In this document: positions 16,480 to 24,573 of the stretch, one piece after another | How the letters are laid out: the number at the start of each line of letters is the position of its first letter | How positions within the stretch are numbered: position 1 is the stretch's first letter | Origin: Deltaproteobacteria bacterium | GTDB taxonomy: Bacteria > Desulfobacterota > Desulfobaccia > Desulfobaccales > 0-14-0-80-60-11 | Direction: 5' to 3' | Assembly: GCA_026388765.1 (NCBI GenBank) | Contig: JAPLJC010000259.1 | Coordinates: 1-37,535, forward strand | Length of the DNA stretch: 37,535 nucleotides | Made by a program: the position numbers and the translations under genes | Notes under the pieces: model-generated | Seen by the model: the letters and a program-made list of their open reading frames with translations, nothing else | Database searches by the model: none | What the model was told of the DNA's origin: nothing

Positions 16480-18756
16480 ATGGATCGGAGAAGACGAAGG
16501 AAACGTAAGCCCTCCCTGGAAAGCCGGGTGTTGCGGGCCTTTGAGGAAGCGGCCCGGCCGCTGTTGCCGGCGGAGTTGCTGGAGGTTATGAAGGTGGGCC
16601 CGGACCAGGCGGAGGCCATCAACGCCATGGTGGAGCAGCTGGTCACCCAGGGCAAGTTGGTCTCCCTGAAAGGCGGCCGCTTTGGCTTGCCGGAAAAGAT
16701 GAACCTGGTGCATGGGGTGCTTTCGGTGCACCCCGACGGCTTCGGCTTCGTCACCCCGGAAACCGGCGGCCAGGACATCTACCTGACCGCGGTGAACCTG
16801 AAGGAGGCCTGGCACGGCGACCGGGTGGTGGTCAGGATCGAAGGCACCCGGGGCCGTCGCAAGGAAGGCAAGGTGATCCGTGTCCTGGAGCGCCGGCACC
16901 AAGAGGTTCTGGGCCTCCTGTGCCAGGCGGAAAATACCTATTATGTGGAGCCCGAAGACGAGCACCTCATCTTCAACCTGATCATCCCCCCGGAGCAGCT
17001 GGCGGGCGCCGCCGCCGGAGACATGGTGCGGGCCGCGGTGACCAACTATCCCACCGGCCACCTGAACCCCCAGGGGGCCATCATCGAGGTCCTGGGTTCA
17101 GTGGAAGACGCCGCGGTCCAGACCCGGCTGGTCATCCTGAAATACGGTCTGCCGGACGAGTTTCCCCCGGAGGTGCTGGCCGAGGCCGAGAAGATTTCTC
17201 TCGATTTGTCGCCCCGGGTCCTGAAGGACCGCCTGGACCTGCGGGAGCTGCCCATGGTGACCATTGACGGCGAAAGCGCCCGGGATTTCGACGACGGCAT
17301 CTTGGTCGAGAAAAAGCCTGGCGGCGCCTTCACCCTGTACGTGGCCATCGCCGACGTCAGCCACTACGTGGCTCCGGGTTCGATCCTGGACCGGGAGGCC
17401 GAGCTCCGAGGCAATAGCGTCTACTTTCCCCAGCGGGCGGTGCACATGCTGCCGGAGCAACTGGCCACGGATGTTTGCAGCCTCAAGCCCGACGTGGACC
17501 GCCTGGCGGTGGTGGTCATCCTGGACTACGACCGCAAGGGCCGGCGGAAACGCTTCCAGTTCGCCCGGGCCGTGATCCGCAACCACGCCCGCCTCACTTA
17601 CGTCTTAGTGCATCGCCTGCTGACCGAAAAAGACCGGGACCTGCGGCAGCAATACCGGCCTTTTCTCAAGATGCTGGGCTGGATGGAAGAGCTGCGCACT
17701 TTGCTGCGGGACCGGCGCGGGGAGCGGGGCAGCCTGCTGATGAGCATTCCCGAGGCGGAGGTGGTGCTGGATGAGCGGGGCTGGCCGGAGGACATACTCC
17801 GGGTGGACTCGCTCCTCTCGCACCAGATCATTGAAGAGTTTATGATCGCCGCCAACGAGGCGGTGGCCATCTTCCTGGGCGAGCCCTCCCTGCTGCGGGT
17901 GCACGAGCCGCCCGATCCCGCCAAGATCGCGGTCTTCCGCGGCTTTCTCAAGAGCCTGGGGTTCGTACTGCCCAAGGAGGCCCACCGGGACCCCCGGGCG
18001 CTCAAGGGCTTCCTGGAGGAGGTGCAGCAGACGCCGCTGGCCCCCATGGTGCTGCTGATGCTGCTGCGCTCCCTGAAGCAGGCCCGCTACGCCGGGGAGG
18101 CCCTGGGGCACTATGGTCTGGCCACTGAATGGTACACCCATTTCACCTCCCCCATCCGGCGCTACCCGGACCTGATCGTCCACCGGCTGCTGCTGGCCAA
18201 GCTGGCCGGTAAGAAACCGCCCGTCTCCCTGGAACCCGACGACCTGGAGACCCTGGCCAATCACCTGAACAAACGGGAGCGCCTGGGCATCGAGGCGGAG
18301 CGGGAGATGCTGGCCCGGATGCAGGTGCGCTTCCTGTCCCACCGGGTAGGCGAGGCCTTCTCCGGCCGGGTCACCGGGGTCAATGCCTTCGGCTTCTTCG
18401 TCGCCCTGGATGAGGTCTTTGCCGAAGGGCTGGTGCGGCTGGTGGACCTGCCCAACGATTACTACCGGTATGATGAGGTGCGCATGCGCCTGACCGGCCG
18501 CAAGACCGGGTCCAGCTTCTCCCTGGGGGACCAGGTCAGGGTCAAGGTGGCCCACGTCGACATCCGCCGCCGCCACGTCAACCTCGTCCTGCCGGAGGAG
18601 GAGGGTGAGCCGAAGGCAGTGAGCAGTGAGCCGGAAGCAGAAAAAGCCGGCCCGAAAAGAAGAAGACCTGGGGGGCAAAGGCGCAGAGGGGCAGGGAAAA
18701 AGCCAAAAGAGGAGACGAAAGGGGAAAGAGAAGAGGGGAAAAGGGTAAAAGGGTAA
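16480..18756 (+). CDS. rnr: Ribonuclease R
   Basis: 758 residues, preceded by AGGGGG five to eight bases before the ATG. RNase R is a processive 3'-5' exoribonuclease for structured RNA and rRNA/tmRNA quality control. Order: basic N-terminus (MDRRRRRKRK), winged-helix domain (about 10-65), cold-shock domains with HGVLSVHPDGFGFVTPE, the RNB catalytic domain with TIDGESARDFDDGI (metal-binding Asp cluster), HYGLATEWYTHFTSPIRRYPD, and the S1 domain (FSGRVTGVNAFGFFVALDE). The last ~55 residues are a Lys/Glu/Arg-rich tail. Its DNA merges into low-complexity AAAGGGG repeats that continue past the stop, so the tail may have been extended by a repeat. It appears to be monocistronic. Confidence 0.95.
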   Translation: MDRRRRRKRKPSLESRVLRAFEEAARPLLPAELLEVMKVGPDQAEAINAMVEQLVTQGKLVSLKGGRFGLPEKMNLVHGVLSVHPDGFGFVTPETGGQDIYLTAVNLKEAWHGDRVVVRIEGTRGRRKEGKVIRVLERRHQEVLGLLCQAENTYYVEPEDEHLIFNLIIPPEQLAGAAAGDMVRAAVTNYPTGHLNPQGAIIEVLGSVEDAAVQTRLVILKYGLPDEFPPEVLAEAEKISLDLSPRVLKDRLDLRELPMVTIDGESARDFDDGILVEKKPGGAFTLYVAIADVSHYVAPGSILDREAELRGNSVYFPQRAVHMLPEQLATDVCSLKPDVDRLAVVVILDYDRKGRRKRFQFARAVIRNHARLTYVLVHRLLTEKDRDLRQQYRPFLKMLGWMEELRTLLRDRRGERGSLLMSIPEAEVVLDERGWPEDILRVDSLLSHQIIEEFMIAANEAVAIFLGEPSLLRVHEPPDPAKIAVFRGFLKSLGFVLPKEAHRDPRALKGFLEEVQQTPLAPMVLLMLLRSLKQARYAGEALGHYGLATEWYTHFTSPIRRYPDLIVHRLLLAKLAGKKPPVSLEPDDLETLANHLNKRERLGIEAEREMLARMQVRFLSHRVGEAFSGRVTGVNAFGFFVALDEVFAEGLVRLVDLPNDYYRYDEVRMRLTGRKTGSSFSLGDQVRVKVAHVDIRRRHVNLVLPEEEGEPKAVSSEPEAEKAGPKRRRPGGQRRRGAGKKPKEETKGEREEGKRVKG

Positions 18757-18780
18757 AAGGCGAAGAGGGGAAAAGAAAGA
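18601..18780. repeat. Purine-rich low-complexity DNA at the end of rnr
   Basis: GTGAGCAGTGAGC units, then GGGGCAAAGG and repeated GGGGAAAAGGGTAAAAGG-like stretches cover the last 50 codons of rnr and run about 25 bases past its stop. A similar block in the other orientation lies at 26940-26975. Confidence 0.5.
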
Positions 18781-19020
18781 ATAGCACCTGGGGGGTGGCC
18801 GTCCCCGGCCGCCACGAAAAGGTCGGGCCCGGAGGCCCGCCTCATCTCAAAACGCCGGGAATTTACCAAAATTTGATGGTCATTTTCTTTAAATTTATAC
18901 TTTAAATTGACCGTTCTGCATCTTATATTAGGTTAATCGGGATTAGGTTAATCGGGATTATCTCAGGCTGATTGCCTGGCCTGCGCTAGCCGCCCCGGAG
19001 GGTGGCCCACCCCTTAGAAG
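18781..19020 (+). other. Gap before the HAF array
   Basis: About 240 bases without a gene: two GC-rich palindrome-like elements (around 18795-18845), then an AT-rich stretch (18865-18925) with TTGACC at 18907, probably the promoter region of the HAF array, though no well-spaced -10 is certain. The 15-bp tandem repeat at 18927-18960 follows. Confidence 0.35.
18927..18960. repeat. Tandem 15-bp repeat
   Basis: Two perfect copies of ATTAGGTTAATCGGG (18927-18941, 18942-18956) plus a partial third (ATTA), about 75 bases upstream of the first HAF gene. It could be an operator or just a slippage duplication. Confidence 0.7.
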
Positions 19021-19034
19021 TCAAGGAGACAGCC

Positions 19035-20114
19035 ATGAAAAAACCGGCATTCTGCACCATTCTCTTAACCCTGGGAATCTTCCTGGCCGGCGCCCTGCCC
19101 GCGGTGGCCGCCCCCCGTTATACCTGCAAGAAACTGCCCCCTCTCGTACCGTCTAGTGTTAATTTGGCCAGTTGCATCAATAACGCCGGCCAGGTGTCGG
19201 GTTACAATGAGACCGCTAACCATGCCTTTCTTTACGGCGGCGGCGTCATGCAGGACCTGGGCACCCTTGCGGCTCCTTACACTGTTGCCAGTTATGGTTA
19301 CGGCATCAATGACGCCGGACAGGTGGTGGGGAGATGTGACTCCTCTTCCTATACTATTTACCACGCCTTTCGCTACAGCCCCGGCAGTCCCAGCGTCATG
19401 CTGGACCTGGGCACTCTCCCGGCTCCCTACGATGCTGCCTGTAGTGCATCCGGCATCAATGCCGCCGGACAGGTGGTGGGAACCTCCAAAAGCTCTACCG
19501 GACTTTTTCACGCCTTTCTATACACTGACGGCGTCATGCAGGACCTGGGAGGCTTGCACCCGACAACGATTCTTAGCGAAGCTTACGGCATCAATGCCGC
19601 CGGACAGGTGGTGGGAAACTCCTATAGCTCTTCCGGGTATTATCACGCCTTTCTTTACAGCGGCGGCGTCATGCAGGACCTGGGCGCCCTTCCGGCGCCT
19701 TACGATCATGACTGTTATGCCTATGCCATCAATGCCGCCGCACAGGTGGTGGGAAACTCCTATAGGTCTTCGCCCCATTACCCCCGCGCCTTTCTTTACA
19801 GCGGCGGCGGCATGCTGGACCTAGGCGCCCTCCCGGGAGACAGTTACAGTGAAGCTCATGGCATCAATGCCGCCGGACAGGTGGTAGGATTCTCCTATAA
19901 TAGTTCGCCATATAATCCCCGCGCCTGGCTTTACAGCGGCGGCGTCATGCTGGACCTGAACAGCCTGGTGCAGAACTTGCCTGCTGGGGTTATTCTATAT
20001 ATGGCCTATGGCATCAACGACCGGGGCCAGATCGTCGTCAACGGCTCTAACGGCGCTTACCTCCTGACCCCGGTCTCAGCGCCGGCCGGCCTCGATTTGC
20101 TGCTGCTGCAATAG
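19035..20114 (+). CDS. HAF-repeat secreted protein, array gene 1
   Basis: 359 residues from ATG 19035, with AAGGAG eight bases upstream; the longer frame from 19002 has no such site. Signal peptide: KKPAFCTILLTLGIFLAGA ending PAVAA. The mature protein is six HAF repeats of about 45-50 residues, each of the form GINAAGQVVG-x-Y-HAFLYSGGVMQDLGTLPAPY, closed by the special last unit LNSLVQNLPAGV, GINDRGQIVVNG, AYLLTP. In HAF proteins with PEP-CTERM signals the sorting tail follows YLLTP; here the tail is only SAPAGLDLLLLQ. Most divergent of the six in its first repeat. Function unknown; extracellular, probably propeller-like. Confidence 0.9.
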   Translation: MKKPAFCTILLTLGIFLAGALPAVAAPRYTCKKLPPLVPSSVNLASCINNAGQVSGYNETANHAFLYGGGVMQDLGTLAAPYTVASYGYGINDAGQVVGRCDSSSYTIYHAFRYSPGSPSVMLDLGTLPAPYDAACSASGINAAGQVVGTSKSSTGLFHAFLYTDGVMQDLGGLHPTTILSEAYGINAAGQVVGNSYSSSGYYHAFLYSGGVMQDLGALPAPYDHDCYAYAINAAAQVVGNSYRSSPHYPRAFLYSGGGMLDLGALPGDSYSEAHGINAAGQVVGFSYNSSPYNPRAWLYSGGVMLDLNSLVQNLPAGVILYMAYGINDRGQIVVNGSNGAYLLTPVSAPAGLDLLLLQ

Positions 20115-20154
20115 AGGTCCGGGGAGAGGGTTCGGCTTTTATGAGGAGGCTTCC

Positions 20155-21207
20155 ATGAGAAAAGCGGCATTCTGCACCATTCTTTTAACCGTGGCAATGT
20201 TCCTGCTCGGCGCCCTACCCGCGGCGGCCGCCTCCGCTTATACCTGCAAGGACCTGGGCGTCAATACTGGTGCCAACGCCCTCAATCAGGCCGGACAGGT
20301 GGTGGGGAATATGTACACCCCGTCGGGTAACCACGCCTTTCTTTACAGCGGCGGCGTCAAGCATGACCTGGGCACTCTCCAGGCTCCTTACAATTACAGC
20401 AGTTATGCTAAGGGCATCAATGCGGCCGGACAGGTGGTGGGAAGCTCCTATACCTCTTCCTCCGGTGCCCACGCCTTTCTATGGAGCAGCGGCGGCGGCA
20501 TGGTGGATCTCGGCACCCCCCTGGGACCTGATGATAAGTATTATGCTTACGGCATCAATGCCGCTGGACAGGTGGCGGGGTACCGGATACCCTCTTCCGG
20601 GTCTCAGCAAGCCTTTCTCTACAGCGGCGGCGGCATGCAGAACCTGGGAACCCTGCCAATAAGCGGTGCCAGCGACGCAAAGGGCATCAATGACGCCGGA
20701 CAGGTGGTGGGGGGGTCCGGTCACGCCTATCTATACAGCGGCGCCCCCCCCCTGCAGGACCTGGGCACTCTCAACCCAGGAGTTCCTGCGATTGCCAGCT
20801 GGGCCAATGCCGTCAATGCCATCGGACAGGTGGTGGGGACGTCTTACACCACTGTATTTATTTATCACGCCTTTCTATGGAGCGGCGGCGTCATGCAGGA
20901 CCTGGGCACCCTCCCGGGTTCCGGATCAGCCAGTGAAGCCTACGGCATCGATACCGCTGGACAGGTGGTGGGGTGGTCCGACACCGCCACTTCCGGGGAT
21001 CCCATTCCCCACGCCTTTCTCTACAGCGACGGCGTCATGCATGACCTGAACAACCTGGTGCAGAACCTGCCTGCTGGTGATGTGCTAGCAGCCGCCTATG
21101 GGATCAACGACCGGGGCCAGATCATCGCCCAAGGCAGTCATGGCCACTCCTACCTCCTGACCCCGGGCCCACCGGTGGGCGCCCTCGACTTGCTGCTGCT
21201 GGAGTAG
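20155..21207 (+). CDS. HAF-repeat secreted protein, array gene 2
   Basis: 350 residues; GAGGAGG eight bases before the ATG. Signal peptide RKAAFCTILLTVAMFLLGA to PAAAA. Six HAF repeats follow (NHAFLYSGG, AHAFLWSSGGG, QQAFLYSGGG, GHAYLYSGA, YHAFLWSGG, PHAFLYSDG) and the closing unit LNNLVQNLPAGD, GINDRGQIIAQG, SYLLTP. Tail GPPVGALDLLLLE, the only one in the array ending in Glu. Repeat 4 is short, with little sequence between GINDAGQVVGG and GHAYLY. Confidence 0.9.
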   Translation: MRKAAFCTILLTVAMFLLGALPAAAASAYTCKDLGVNTGANALNQAGQVVGNMYTPSGNHAFLYSGGVKHDLGTLQAPYNYSSYAKGINAAGQVVGSSYTSSSGAHAFLWSSGGGMVDLGTPLGPDDKYYAYGINAAGQVAGYRIPSSGSQQAFLYSGGGMQNLGTLPISGASDAKGINDAGQVVGGSGHAYLYSGAPPLQDLGTLNPGVPAIASWANAVNAIGQVVGTSYTTVFIYHAFLWSGGVMQDLGTLPGSGSASEAYGIDTAGQVVGWSDTATSGDPIPHAFLYSDGVMHDLNNLVQNLPAGDVLAAAYGINDRGQIIAQGSHGHSYLLTPGPPVGALDLLLLE

Positions 21208-21247
21208 AGGTCGGTGAAGAGGGTTCGCCTTTTATAAGGAGACAGCC

Positions 21248-22294
21248 ATGAAAAAACCGGCATTCTGCGCCATTCTTTTAGTCGTGGCAATGTTCCTGAC
21301 CGGCGCCCTGCCCGCGGCGGCCGCCCCCCGTTATACCTACAAACAAGTATGCACCCTGTGGGACACAACGCCCCATGCCCTTAACAACGCCGGACAGGTA
21401 GTGGGGCAGGATGGCAACCACGCCTTTCTGTACAGCGGCGGCGGCCTGCAGGACCTGGGCACCCTACCGGCTCCTTACAATTTTTCCAGTGAAGCTTTCG
21501 GCATCAACACCGCCGGACAGGTGGTGGGGGATTCGACAAACAACGGGCTTCCCCACGCCTTTCTTTTCAGCGCGAGCGGCAAGCTGGACCTGAACCCTTT
21601 TTTCACCAACCCGACCTCCATCGAAAGTGGGGCCACTTGCATCAATGGCGCCGGATGGGTGGCGGGGTGGTACACCACCTCTGCCGGCCCTGACCATGCC
21701 TTTCTTTACAGTAACGGCGGCATGACGGACCTGGGCATCATCCCAGGAGGTCTTCATAGTTATGCCTATGGCATCAATGACGCCGGGCAGGTGGTGGGAC
21801 AATGCGTCTATGGTGGCACCAATTTTCATCACGCCTTTCTCTGGAATGGCGTCATGCAAGACCTGGGAACTCTTGCTGCTCCTTATAATGCCGGCAGTTA
21901 TGCTAGCGCCATCAATGCCAACGGACAGGTGGTGGGGTGGGCCGACACCTCTTCCGGGGGTAAGCATGCTTTTCTAGGCGGCCTGGGCGGCCTGAATGAC
22001 CTGGGCACCCTGGGAGGCGGTGGAAGCCAGGCCTTCGGCATCAATAAAAGCGGCCAGGTGGTGGGGTCGGCTGGCGTCTCTGGGGGAGGGTCCCACGCCT
22101 TTCTTTATAGCGGCGGCGTCATGCTGGACCTGAACAGCCTCCTGGTGCAGAGCCTGCCTGCCGGTGAAGTTCTGGTAACCACGGTGGGCATCAACGACCG
22201 GGGCCAGATCCTCGCCAACTCCAGTGTTTACGGCTACCTTTTGACTCCGGTCACAGCGCTGGGCAGCCCCGATCTGCTGTTGCTGCTGCAATAA
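21248..22294 (+). CDS. HAF-repeat secreted protein, array gene 3
   Basis: 348 residues; AAGGAG eight bases before the ATG, identical in context to gene 1. Signal peptide KKPAFCAILLVVAMFLTGA to PAAAA. Six HAF repeats; the second is aberrant (PHAFLFSASGKLDLNPFF) and lacks the GTLPAPY turn, and one unit reads GINKSGQVVG. The closing unit has an extra Leu (LNSLLVQSLPAGE). Tail ALGSPDLLLLLQ. Its start region is closest to gene 1 by eye, suggesting those two share a recent ancestor. Confidence 0.9.
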   Translation: MKKPAFCAILLVVAMFLTGALPAAAAPRYTYKQVCTLWDTTPHALNNAGQVVGQDGNHAFLYSGGGLQDLGTLPAPYNFSSEAFGINTAGQVVGDSTNNGLPHAFLFSASGKLDLNPFFTNPTSIESGATCINGAGWVAGWYTTSAGPDHAFLYSNGGMTDLGIIPGGLHSYAYGINDAGQVVGQCVYGGTNFHHAFLWNGVMQDLGTLAAPYNAGSYASAINANGQVVGWADTSSGGKHAFLGGLGGLNDLGTLGGGGSQAFGINKSGQVVGSAGVSGGGSHAFLYSGGVMLDLNSLLVQSLPAGEVLVTTVGINDRGQILANSSVYGYLLTPVTALGSPDLLLLLQ

Positions 22295-22333
22295 GGGCCG
22301 GGGAGAGAGTTAGTCTTTTATGAGGAGACTTCC

Positions 22334-23413
22334 ATGAGAAAACCGGCATTCTGCACCATTCTTTTAGTCGTGGCAATGTTCCTGCTCAGCACCCTTTCCG
22401 CGACGGCGGCCCCCTATTCCTGCAAGGACCTGGGCTCTAGTACTCATGCTTACGCCCTCAATCAGGCCGGACAGGTGGTGGGGGATATGTATACGTCGGG
22501 AAGTAACCGCGCCTTTCTTTACAGCGGCGGCCTCCTGCAAAACCTTGGCACCCTGCCGGCGCCTTACGATTATGCCAGTTATGCCTCGGGCCTCAATGCC
22601 GCCGGACAGGTGGTGGGTTACTCGGCCGCCTCTTCCGCCAATGATATTCACGGCTTTCTCTGGAGCAGCAGTGGCGGCATGACAGACCTGGGTGTCCTCC
22701 CCGGAGGTTCCGGCAGTTATGCTACCGGGATCAATGCCGCCGGCCAGGTGGTGGGCAGCGCCCAGAGCTCTTCCGGGTACTCTCACGCCTTTCTCTGGAA
22801 CAGCAGCAGCGGCATGACAGACCTGGGAGGCTTTCCGGGATGCCCCACGGTTATCAGCGGAGCCACCGGCATTAATACCGCCGGGCAGATGACGGGGTGG
22901 GCCAGAACCGCGGCCGGGGCGAACCATGCCTTTCTATACAGCGGCGGCTTCATGCAGGACCTAGACACCCTGCCGGGCGGCAATGTGAGTCAGGCCGTGG
23001 CCATCAATGACGCCGGGCAGGTGGCGGGGTATTCGCAAACCGCGGCCAAGACCACCCACGCCTTTCTGTACAGCGGCGGCATGACGGACTTGGGGACGCT
23101 CCCGACGCCTTACAACTATGCCAGTTATGCCTCGGGCCTCAATGGCGCCGGACAGGTGGTGGGCTACTGTTACAGCTCTTCTTATGATGTCCGCGCCTTT
23201 TTATACCGTGACGGGGGCATGCTGGACCTGACCAGCCTGGTGACGAACCTGCCTGCCGGGGTTAATCTTACTAACGCCGCTGGCATCAACGACCAGGGCC
23301 AGATCGTCGCCAACGGCAACAATGGCCACGCCTATCTTCTGAGCCTGAAGGGGCCGCCGCCGCCGGCTGTCGTCGTTCCGCCGTTGCTACTACTGCTGCT
23401 GCTGGTGGATTAG
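22334..23413 (+). CDS. HAF-repeat secreted protein, array gene 4
   Basis: 359 residues; GAGGAG nine bases before the ATG. Signal peptide RKPAFCTILLVVAMFLLST to SATAA. Six HAF repeats, two with WNSSSGMTDLGG or WSSSGGMTDLG instead of YSGGVMQDLG. Closing unit LTSLVTNLPAGV, GINDQGQIVANG, AYLLSLK. The tail differs most: a proline/valine linker GPPPPAVVVPP followed by seven leucines and VD, the longest hydrophobic run among the eight tailed proteins. Confidence 0.9.
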   Translation: MRKPAFCTILLVVAMFLLSTLSATAAPYSCKDLGSSTHAYALNQAGQVVGDMYTSGSNRAFLYSGGLLQNLGTLPAPYDYASYASGLNAAGQVVGYSAASSANDIHGFLWSSSGGMTDLGVLPGGSGSYATGINAAGQVVGSAQSSSGYSHAFLWNSSSGMTDLGGFPGCPTVISGATGINTAGQMTGWARTAAGANHAFLYSGGFMQDLDTLPGGNVSQAVAINDAGQVAGYSQTAAKTTHAFLYSGGMTDLGTLPTPYNYASYASGLNGAGQVVGYCYSSSYDVRAFLYRDGGMLDLTSLVTNLPAGVNLTNAAGINDQGQIVANGNNGHAYLLSLKGPPPPAVVVPPLLLLLLLVD

Positions 23414-23453
23414 GGGTCGGGGGAGCGGGTTCGCCTTTGAGGAGGAGACTTCC

Positions 23454-24533
23454 ATGAGAAAAACGGCATTCTGCGTCATTATTATAATCGTGGGCATGTT
23501 CCTGTTGGGTGCCCGGCCCGCGGCGGCTGCGCCCTCTTATACTTACCAGAATGTGGGGGTCGGAGGACCCACCTTTGGTGCCATTTATGCCTACGGCCTC
23601 AGTGGGGTTGGACAGGTAGCGGGGTCGGACGGTGGCCGGGCCTTTCTTTACAACGGCGCCATACATGATCTGGGCATGCTCCCAGATCCCTACAATGTCT
23701 CCAGTAATGGTTACGCCGTCAACGCCGCCGAGCAGGTGGCGGGATGCTCCTGGGGCCCTTCCTTTGGCCACGCCTTTCTTTATAGTGGCGGCGTCATGCA
23801 CAACCTGGGCACCCTCGTGCCGGCTCCCGGTGACGGCAACAGTTTGGCCTACGGCATCAATGACGCCGGCCAGGTAGTGGGGGAGTCCTTTCCCAATGGC
23901 GGCGCCCACCACGCCTTTCTTTACGGCAACGGGGTCATGCAGGACCTGAACAATCTGGTACAGAACCTGCCGGCTAATACAGTTTTAAACAGCGCTCGGG
24001 CCATCAATACCGCCGGCCAGGTGGCGGGGTCGGCCGCCGTTAAAATCAGTCAATTTACCTCGCATTCACATGCCTTTCTTTACAGCGGCGGCAACATGCA
24101 GGACCTGGGCACCCTGGGAGGCGATAATAGCACGGCCTATGCCATCAGTACCACCGGACTGGTGGCGGGGAAGTCCGAGATCTCTTCCACTCTCACTATT
24201 CCCCCCACCCACGCCTTTCTCTGGAAGAGCGGCGTGGGCATGCAGGACCTGGGAACCCTCCCGGCTCCTTACAATGTGGAAAGTCAAGCTTACGGCGTCA
24301 ATGCCGCCGGGCAGGTGGTGGGGTACTCCTACCCCGCTTCCGGCCCCCCCCACGCCTTTCTGTATAGCGGCGGGGTCATGTATGACCTGAACAATCTGGT
24401 GAATAATCTGCCCCAGGGGGTGGTGTTCCAATATGCTTACGGCATCAACGACCGAGGCCAGATTATCGCCAACGCCTACCTCCTGACCCCGGTCCCGCCG
24501 CTGTCCGGGCTCGATATGCTACTGCTGGATTAA
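23454..24533 (+). CDS. HAF-repeat secreted protein, array gene 5 (hybrid order)
   Basis: 359 residues; GAGGAG nine bases before the ATG. Signal peptide RKTAFCVIIIIVGMFLLGA to PAAAA. Six HAF repeats, but the third (HHAFLYGNGVMQDLNNLVQNLP, read in two parts: HHAFLYGNGVMQ and DLNNLVQNLP) is of the kind that closes all other copies, followed by AINTAGQVAGSAA and three more repeats. The usual closing unit appears again at the end (DLNNLVNNLPQG). This suggests fusion of the start of one copy to the end of another by unequal crossing over. Tail PPLSGLDMLLLD. Confidence 0.9.
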   Translation: MRKTAFCVIIIIVGMFLLGARPAAAAPSYTYQNVGVGGPTFGAIYAYGLSGVGQVAGSDGGRAFLYNGAIHDLGMLPDPYNVSSNGYAVNAAEQVAGCSWGPSFGHAFLYSGGVMHNLGTLVPAPGDGNSLAYGINDAGQVVGESFPNGGAHHAFLYGNGVMQDLNNLVQNLPANTVLNSARAINTAGQVAGSAAVKISQFTSHSHAFLYSGGNMQDLGTLGGDNSTAYAISTTGLVAGKSEISSTLTIPPTHAFLWKSGVGMQDLGTLPAPYNVESQAYGVNAAGQVVGYSYPASGPPHAFLYSGGVMYDLNNLVNNLPQGVVFQYAYGINDRGQIIANAYLLTPVPPLSGLDMLLLD

Positions 24534-24573
24534 AGGTCGGGGGAGAGGGTTTGCCCTTGATGGGGAGACTTCC

